Assembly (NCBI GenBank): GCA_025936275.1
Contig: JAICTR010000067.1
Coordinates: 1 to 10,156, forward strand
Length of the DNA: 10,156 nt
From: Burkholderiales bacterium
GTDB lineage: Bacteria > Pseudomonadota > Gammaproteobacteria > Burkholderiales > Usitatibacteraceae
Direction: 5' to 3'
In this document: positions 6,265 through 10,156 of the stretch, piece after piece
How the letters are laid out: every line of letters starts with the position of its first letter
How positions within the stretch are numbered: the first letter of the stretch is position 1
Translations under genes and position numbers: made by a program
Notes under the pieces: generated by a model
What the model was told of the DNA's origin: nothing
The model's input: the letters and a program-made list of their open reading frames with translations, nothing else
Databases searched by the model: none

Positions 6265-7559
6265 TGCTTCGCTTCGCCGATCAGGCGATCGAGGTGCGGG
6301 TCGGCGCGGTGGTTGGCGGCGTTCCAGCGGATCACGAGGTACATCGACCCGGCCATGAAGAGGCCGAAGATCACCACCACGGTGTGGATGCGCAGGTCGA
6401 AGCGGATCATCATCGAGTAGATCGCGAGCATCACCAGGATGCTCACGTTCTCGTTGAAGTTCTGCACCGCGATGGAATGGCCCGCCGACATGAGCACGTG
6501 GCCGCGGTGCTGCAGGAGCGCGTTCATCGGCACCACGAAGTAGCCGGCGCACGCGCCGATCAGCACCAGCACGAAGTACACCGCGGGCATCCACTTGAGC
6601 GACACCATGCTGATCACGGCGATGCCCATCGCGATCCCCACCGGCAGCACCGAGACCGCCTTCTTCAGCGGCACGAGCTTCGCGGCGAGCACCGCGCCGA
6701 TCGCGATGCCGACCGCGGAGACGCCCGAGAGCATCGCGCCCACCTCGAGCGGCAGGTGCAGCTGGCGCTCGGCCCACTTGATGACGATGAACTGCAGGCA
6801 CGCGCCCGCGCCCCAGAAGAGCGTCGTCACCGCGAGCGAGATCTGCCCGAGCTTGTCGCGCCACAGGGTCACGAAGCAGCGCGAGAAATCCACCAGCAGG
6901 CGCACGGGGTTGCGCTCCTGGTGCGGGTAGCGCGCGCCGGTATCGGGAATGGCGAGCGTGAGCGCCGCGCCGATGCCGTACACGATGGCGATCACCACCA
7001 CTGCGGCTTCCGGCGGCGTATCGATGCTGGTCTTCACGAACGGCAGGTCGAGCGAGAGCAGCACGTGCGAGATGCGCGGCCCGATGAGCATCCCGCCGAG
7101 CACGTTGCCGAGCACGATCGAGGCGACGGTGAGGCCCTCGATCCAGCCGTTCGCCATCACCAGCTTCTCCGCCGGCAGGAGCTCGGTGAGGATGCCGTAC
7201 TTCGCCGGAGAGTACGCGGCGGCGCCGAGGCCCACCACCGCGTAGGCGAAGAGCACCAGCCAGTACGCCTGCAGGTGCCCGATGCCGAGGAACTGGTTGA
7301 AGAGGATCAGCAGGCAGCCGACCACCTTCACCGCGTTGGTGACGAACATCACGCGGCCCTTGGGCATCGAGTCGGCGAACGCGCCCACCAGGAACGCGAG
7401 CACCACGTACGAGATGGTGAAGAAGAACTTGAGGAGCGGGGTCGCCCAGGCGGGCCCCTGCAGCTCGACGAGCATCGCGATCGCCGCGATGAGGAGCGCG
7501 TTGTCGGCGAGCGACGAGAAGAACTGCGCCGCCATGATGACGTAGAACCCGTTCTTCAT
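6261..7559 (-). CDS. lplT: Lysophospholipid transporter LplT (MFS family)
   Basis: LplT is an inner-membrane major facilitator protein that flips lysophospholipids from the outer to the inner leaflet for reacylation. The protein has 432 residues and about 12 hydrophobic segments. Recognisable family elements are the N-terminus FYVIMAAQFFSSLADNALLI (5-24), YSPAKYGILTELLP (116-129), the GNVLGGMLIG helix (151-160), and VVPMNALLQHRGH followed by GHSIAVQNFNEN (342-371). It is somewhat longer than the E. coli protein, partly through a loop at about 168-183 between helices 5 and 6. No aas acyltransferase gene, its usual partner in enterobacteria, lies next to it. The ATG has no Shine-Dalgarno. It sits 25 bases after the EAL gene stop and is probably on the same transcript. 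Its TAG stop overlaps the convergent kinase gene by 4 bases. Confidence 0.92.
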   Translation of the reverse strand: MKNGFYVIMAAQFFSSLADNALLIAAIAMLVELQGPAWATPLLKFFFTISYVVLAFLVGAFADSMPKGRVMFVTNAVKVVGCLLILFNQFLGIGHLQAYWLVLFAYAVVGLGAAAYSPAKYGILTELLPAEKLVMANGWIEGLTVASIVLGNVLGGMLIGPRISHVLLSLDLPFVKTSIDTPPEAAVVVIAIVYGIGAALTLAIPDTGARYPHQERNPVRLLVDFSRCFVTLWRDKLGQISLAVTTLFWGAGACLQFIVIKWAERQLHLPLEVGAMLSGVSAVGIAIGAVLAAKLVPLKKAVSVLPVGIAMGIAVISMVSLKWMPAVYFVLVLIGACAGYFVVPMNALLQHRGHVLMSAGHSIAVQNFNENVSILVMLAIYSMMIRFDLRIHTVVVIFGLFMAGSMYLVIRWNAANHRADPHLDRLIGEAKH

Positions 7560-7569
7560 GGCGGAGGCA

Positions 7570-7583
7570 CGGCGCTTGCGCCG
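7570..7583 (-). other. Short GC-rich hairpin between the EAL gene and lplT
   Basis: CGGCGC-TT-GCGCCG is a perfect inverted repeat with 6-base arms and a 2-base centre, so in RNA it would be a stem of about 5 pairs with a 4-base loop. It fills most of the 25-base gap between the EAL gene stop and the lplT start. No T-tract follows, so it is not a standard intrinsic terminator. It might partially attenuate lplT or influence its translation. Confidence 0.35.
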
Positions 7584-7584
7584 C

Positions 7585-8889
7585 TCAGGCTCCCGAGGCG
7601 TGGACCGTCCACCACTCCCTGAAGGCCGCGGCCGGCAGGGCGGGGCTCACCGCGTCGCCCTGCGCGAGGTCGCAGCCGAGCGCGGCGAGCGCGCTGCGCA
7701 GCTCCGGGCGCTCCACGCCCTCGGCGGCGACGCGCAGCCCGAAGTGGTGGCCGAGGTCGATCGCGCTGTGCACCAGCGCGCGGTCGCCGGCATCCGAGAG
7801 CATTCCCGCGATGAACGGCCGGTCGATCTTCAGCTCGTCCAGCGGAAAGCGGCGCATGTGCGAGAGCGAGGAGAAGCCGCTGCCGAAGTCGTCGATCGCG
7901 AGGCGCACGCCGACCGCCTTCAGCCGCGTGAGGATCGCGACCGAGCGCTCCGCATCGGAGATCATCGCGCTTTCCGCGATCTCCAGCGTGAGGTCGCCCG
8001 CGGCGATGCCCCAGGTCTTGAGGCTCTGGTCCACCACGGCGGGGAGCTCGCGATCGGTGAGCGTGCTGGTGGACAGGTTGATGGCGAGGCGCAGCGTCCG
8101 TCCCGAGGCCTTCCATTCGGAGGCCTGGCGCAGCGCCGCGTTGAGCACCCAGAAGGTGAGCGAGCCGATGAGGCCGGTGCGCTCGGCGATGCCGACCATG
8201 GTCTGCGGCGGCACGGCGCCGGCCTTCACGTGGTTCCAGCGCAGCAGCGCCTCGGCGCCCACCGGGCGCGCGGAGGCGAGGTCGATCTGCGGCAGGTAGT
8301 GCAGCTCGAGCTCGTTGGCGCGGATCGCGCGCTCGAGGTCGAGGTCGAGGCCGCGATAGACCTCGGCTTCCACCGCCTCGTCGCCCTGGAAGACGTGGTA
8401 GCCCTCCTCGCGCGTGGCGGCGATCTGGCGCGAGATGTCGGCCGCCATGAGCAGCTCCGCGGGATCGAAGCCGTGCTCGGGAAGCGTGGCGATGCCGATG
8501 CAGGGGCGCAGCACCGCGCTTCCGCCTTCGTGCGCGATCGGCCGGTCGAGCGCGCGCAAAAGCTTCACCGCCGCGAGCACCGCCTGCGACTGGTGCGCGA
8601 GCCGCGGCAGAACGACGCACGCCTGCTCGTCGCTGATCGGCGCGACGCGGTCCTCGGGACGCAGCGCCTTTCTCAGCCGCTCGAGCACCAGCGCCATGGT
8701 CATCGACGGGCTCGGCCCGCGCAGGAGCGCGTGCAGCCGGTCGACGCGGCGCAGGTCGAGGATCAGCACGGCGAGGCGACCGTCGGTGGCGCGCGCGACC
8801 GCGGTCTCGCGATCGAGGAGCTTCAGAAGCTCCTCGCGCGTCTCGGGCATCGCGGCGGAGGGGTCCTGCACGGGAGGAGTCTCGGGCAC
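7585..8889 (-). CDS. Degenerate GGDEF-EAL cyclic-di-GMP phosphodiesterase
   Basis: A 434-residue soluble protein with a partial GGDEF-like domain (about 20-168) and a full EAL domain (about 178-425). At the GGDEF position it reads ISDEQ (85-89), so it should not make c-di-GMP, although the domain could still bind nucleotide. The EAL domain keeps the residues expected for hydrolysis of c-di-GMP to pGpG: E213 in EAL, N271 in INLS, E303 in LEIAES, D333-D334 in IDDFGSGFSSL, K354 in LKID, E390 in AAEGVE, and Q410. The usual QGY after Q is QGD here. The start is a GTG 6 bases after the upstream HD-GYP stop, with GAGG overlapping that stop. An internal ATG at 8850 is an alternative. There are no membrane segments or receiver domain, so the input signal is unknown and may come through the adjacent HD-GYP protein. 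Confidence 0.92.
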   Translation of the reverse strand: MPETPPVQDPSAAMPETREELLKLLDRETAVARATDGRLAVLILDLRRVDRLHALLRGPSPSMTMALVLERLRKALRPEDRVAPISDEQACVVLPRLAHQSQAVLAAVKLLRALDRPIAHEGGSAVLRPCIGIATLPEHGFDPAELLMAADISRQIAATREEGYHVFQGDEAVEAEVYRGLDLDLERAIRANELELHYLPQIDLASARPVGAEALLRWNHVKAGAVPPQTMVGIAERTGLIGSLTFWVLNAALRQASEWKASGRTLRLAINLSTSTLTDRELPAVVDQSLKTWGIAAGDLTLEIAESAMISDAERSVAILTRLKAVGVRLAIDDFGSGFSSLSHMRRFPLDELKIDRPFIAGMLSDAGDRALVHSAIDLGHHFGLRVAAEGVERPELRSALAALGCDLAQGDAVSPALPAAAFREWWTVHASGA

Positions 8890-8895
8890 GGCGCC

Positions 8896-10083
8896 TCAGC
8901 TCAGGTAGTAGTCGCGCAGGTCGAGGCCGTAGGCGCCGCTCGGAAGCCCGCGCTTGATGAAGACGCCTTCCTCGCCGCCCACCTTCGGGTCGTAGAGGAG
9001 ATCCACCATCGCCGGGTGTGCGACCGGCGTCTTGTCGGGGCCGGTCACCACGAGCACGCGGGGCTTCAGGCGCCGCAGCTTGTTGTGCGAGACCACGACC
9101 GCCACCTCGCCCGTGGAAAGCTCGATCAGCGAGCCCACCGGAAACACGCCCACCGAGGACACGAACTGCTGCACCAGCGGCTCGTGGAAGAAATCGCCGC
9201 CCCAGCTCGCGATGCTGCGCAGCGCCTCGTACGAGGACACCGCCGCCGCGTAGGGACGATGGTTGGTGAGCGCCGCGAAGCAATCCACGATGCCCGCCAT
9301 GCGCCCGACGACGCCGATCTCGTCGCCCATCAGCGCGCCCGGATAGCCGCTGCCGTTCATGCGCTCGTGGTGCTGCGCGATGCCCTCGATGACATCGGGA
9401 TGGAAGTTGGGCGTCTCGGCGAGGATGTCCAGGCCGTGGCGCACGTGCTCCTTCACCAGATCGAACTCTTCGGGCGCGAGGCGTCCCTGCTTTTCGAGGA
9501 GCTCGCGCGGCAGCCGGATCTTGCCGATGTCGAGGAGGAGTCCCACCTGCGCGAGGATCGCCAGGTGCGTCTTGGGAAAGCCCAGGTGGCGGCCGAACGC
9601 GGTGAGATACACCGACACCTGCAGCCCGTGCCCGTAGGTGCCGATGTCCTGCTCGCGCAGGCGCGAGATCCACATCAGCGCATCGGGATTGCGGATGATG
9701 CTCTCCACCATGTCGTCGACGACCTCCTCGACGCGCTCGACCTCGAAGCGCTGGCCGAGGCGGATGTCGGCGACGAGCTTCTCCAGGAGGTCCGCGGATT
9801 TGGCGACCACTTCGCGCGCGCGCGGCACCTCCGCTTCCACGCTCACGGAATCGACGTAGGTCGTGATCGCGACGCCCGGCGGCGCGAGGGCGGCGCGCGC
9901 CTCGAATTCCTGCGGCGTCTCCGGCACCGGCGCCTGCGGTGGCGGCGGCGCGGGCTTCGCTTCGCGCCGCGGGCGCGCGCGGAAGAGCGAGAGCACGCGG
10001 CCGAGGAGCCCCTCGCCATCGCCCGCTGCGGCACCCCCACGATCGTCCTCGATCGCGTCGCCGGGCATGCCGAGGCGGATCAT
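8896..10083 (-). CDS. HD-GYP domain protein with altered HD motif (LD)
   Basis: A 395-residue protein from this ATG. It has an acidic then basic, Pro/Ala-rich N-terminus (about 1-60), an N-terminal helical region (about 80-148), and an HD-GYP domain (about 149-300). A beta-rich C-terminal part carries FPVGSLIELSTGEVAVVV and LRRLKPRVLVV. HD-GYP domains hydrolyse c-di-GMP through a metal centre. Present here are H152 in TYGHG, K188 in DIGK, H213 in VKEH, H238-H239 in HHERMNGSGYPG with the GYP signature, and D267 in VDCFAAL. The HD itself reads LLLDIGK, so the metal-ligand His is Leu184 while Asp185 remains. Activity is therefore uncertain. A GTG at 10086 is an alternative start, and the frame stays open to the window edge, so the true start could lie further out. 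It is co-transcribed with the downstream EAL gene. Confidence 0.88.
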   Translation of the reverse strand: MIRLGMPGDAIEDDRGGAAAGDGEGLLGRVLSLFRARPRREAKPAPPPPQAPVPETPQEFEARAALAPPGVAITTYVDSVSVEAEVPRAREVVAKSADLLEKLVADIRLGQRFEVERVEEVVDDMVESIIRNPDALMWISRLREQDIGTYGHGLQVSVYLTAFGRHLGFPKTHLAILAQVGLLLDIGKIRLPRELLEKQGRLAPEEFDLVKEHVRHGLDILAETPNFHPDVIEGIAQHHERMNGSGYPGALMGDEIGVVGRMAGIVDCFAALTNHRPYAAAVSSYEALRSIASWGGDFFHEPLVQQFVSSVGVFPVGSLIELSTGEVAVVVSHNKLRRLKPRVLVVTGPDKTPVAHPAMVDLLYDPKVGGEEGVFIKRGLPSGAYGLDLRDYYLS

Positions 10084-10156
10084 CACGCGCGGCTCGGGCG
10101 CATCGGATGGCGCGCGCGTGGATGCGGGCCGCGGCGCGTCGCTCCCATCGTCGCTC

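Noticed and set aside
4716..7622. A 968-codon open frame on the plus strand covering the kinase gene and the antisense of lplT.
   Set aside because: It crosses several genes recognised in other frames, its product is low-complexity Arg/Ala/His-rich sequence without any domain, and such frames are expected at this GC content.
8335..8350. Tandem GAGGTC repeats.
   Set aside because: They simply encode the LDLDLE stretch at the start of the EAL domain. Too short and too ordinary in GC-rich coding DNA to be a functional repeat.
7556..9673. A 705-codon minus-strand frame across the HD-GYP and EAL genes.
   Set aside because: It is offset from both recognised reading frames and yields Arg/Ala-rich nonsense.

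Overview
The window is very GC-rich, gene-dense chromosomal DNA from a proteobacterium. The best guess is a betaproteobacterium, based on a System I (Ccm) cytochrome c maturation cluster with a CcmI/CycH-type protein, an LplT of the roughly 430-residue type, and an HD-GYP subfamily carrying the LLLDIGK variant motif. This assignment is inferred from gene content and composition only. There are no RNA genes, insertion sequences, CRISPR arrays or phage genes, and no gene-free stretch longer than about 115 bases. Genes were delimited by protein family resemblance, because the high GC content leaves long spurious open frames on both strands.

Layout. Positions 1-2983 (minus strand) hold a tightly coupled ccmI-ccmA-ccmB-ccmC run, read in that order. 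The last gene is cut by the left edge, and the rest of the cluster would lie beyond it. A 113-base divergent intergenic region (2984-3096) contains the only conspicuous AT-rich island, with a perfect TATAAT on the minus strand that probably serves the ccm operon. On the plus strand follow a membrane-anchored S41-peptidase-like protein (3097-4530), a small five-helix membrane protein resembling the DUF1453/CcdC-like group (4538-5044), and a soluble PAS sensor histidine kinase (5119-6264). The kinase converges on, and overlaps by 4 bases, a minus-strand lysophospholipid transporter lplT (6261-7559). Upstream of lplT on the same strand are a GGDEF(degenerate)-EAL protein (7585-8889) and an HD-GYP protein with an altered HD motif (8896-10083), 6 bases apart.

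How they work together. CcmA, CcmB and CcmC form the heme-handling ABC complex that loads CcmE, and CcmI presents apocytochrome c to the ligation machinery. The two c-di-GMP genes are clearly co-transcribed. The EAL domain keeps all the expected catalytic residues while its GGDEF domain is dead, and the HD-GYP partner has Leu in place of the metal-binding His of the HD motif. The pair therefore looks like one active c-di-GMP phosphodiesterase plus one possibly sensory or altered HD-GYP protein. lplT lies 25 bases downstream and may be carried on the same transcript. The S41-like protein and its small membrane neighbour look like a two-gene unit of unknown role. I see no clear wholly new system; the most unusual points are the altered active-site motifs in the HD-GYP and S41-like proteins and the gene order.
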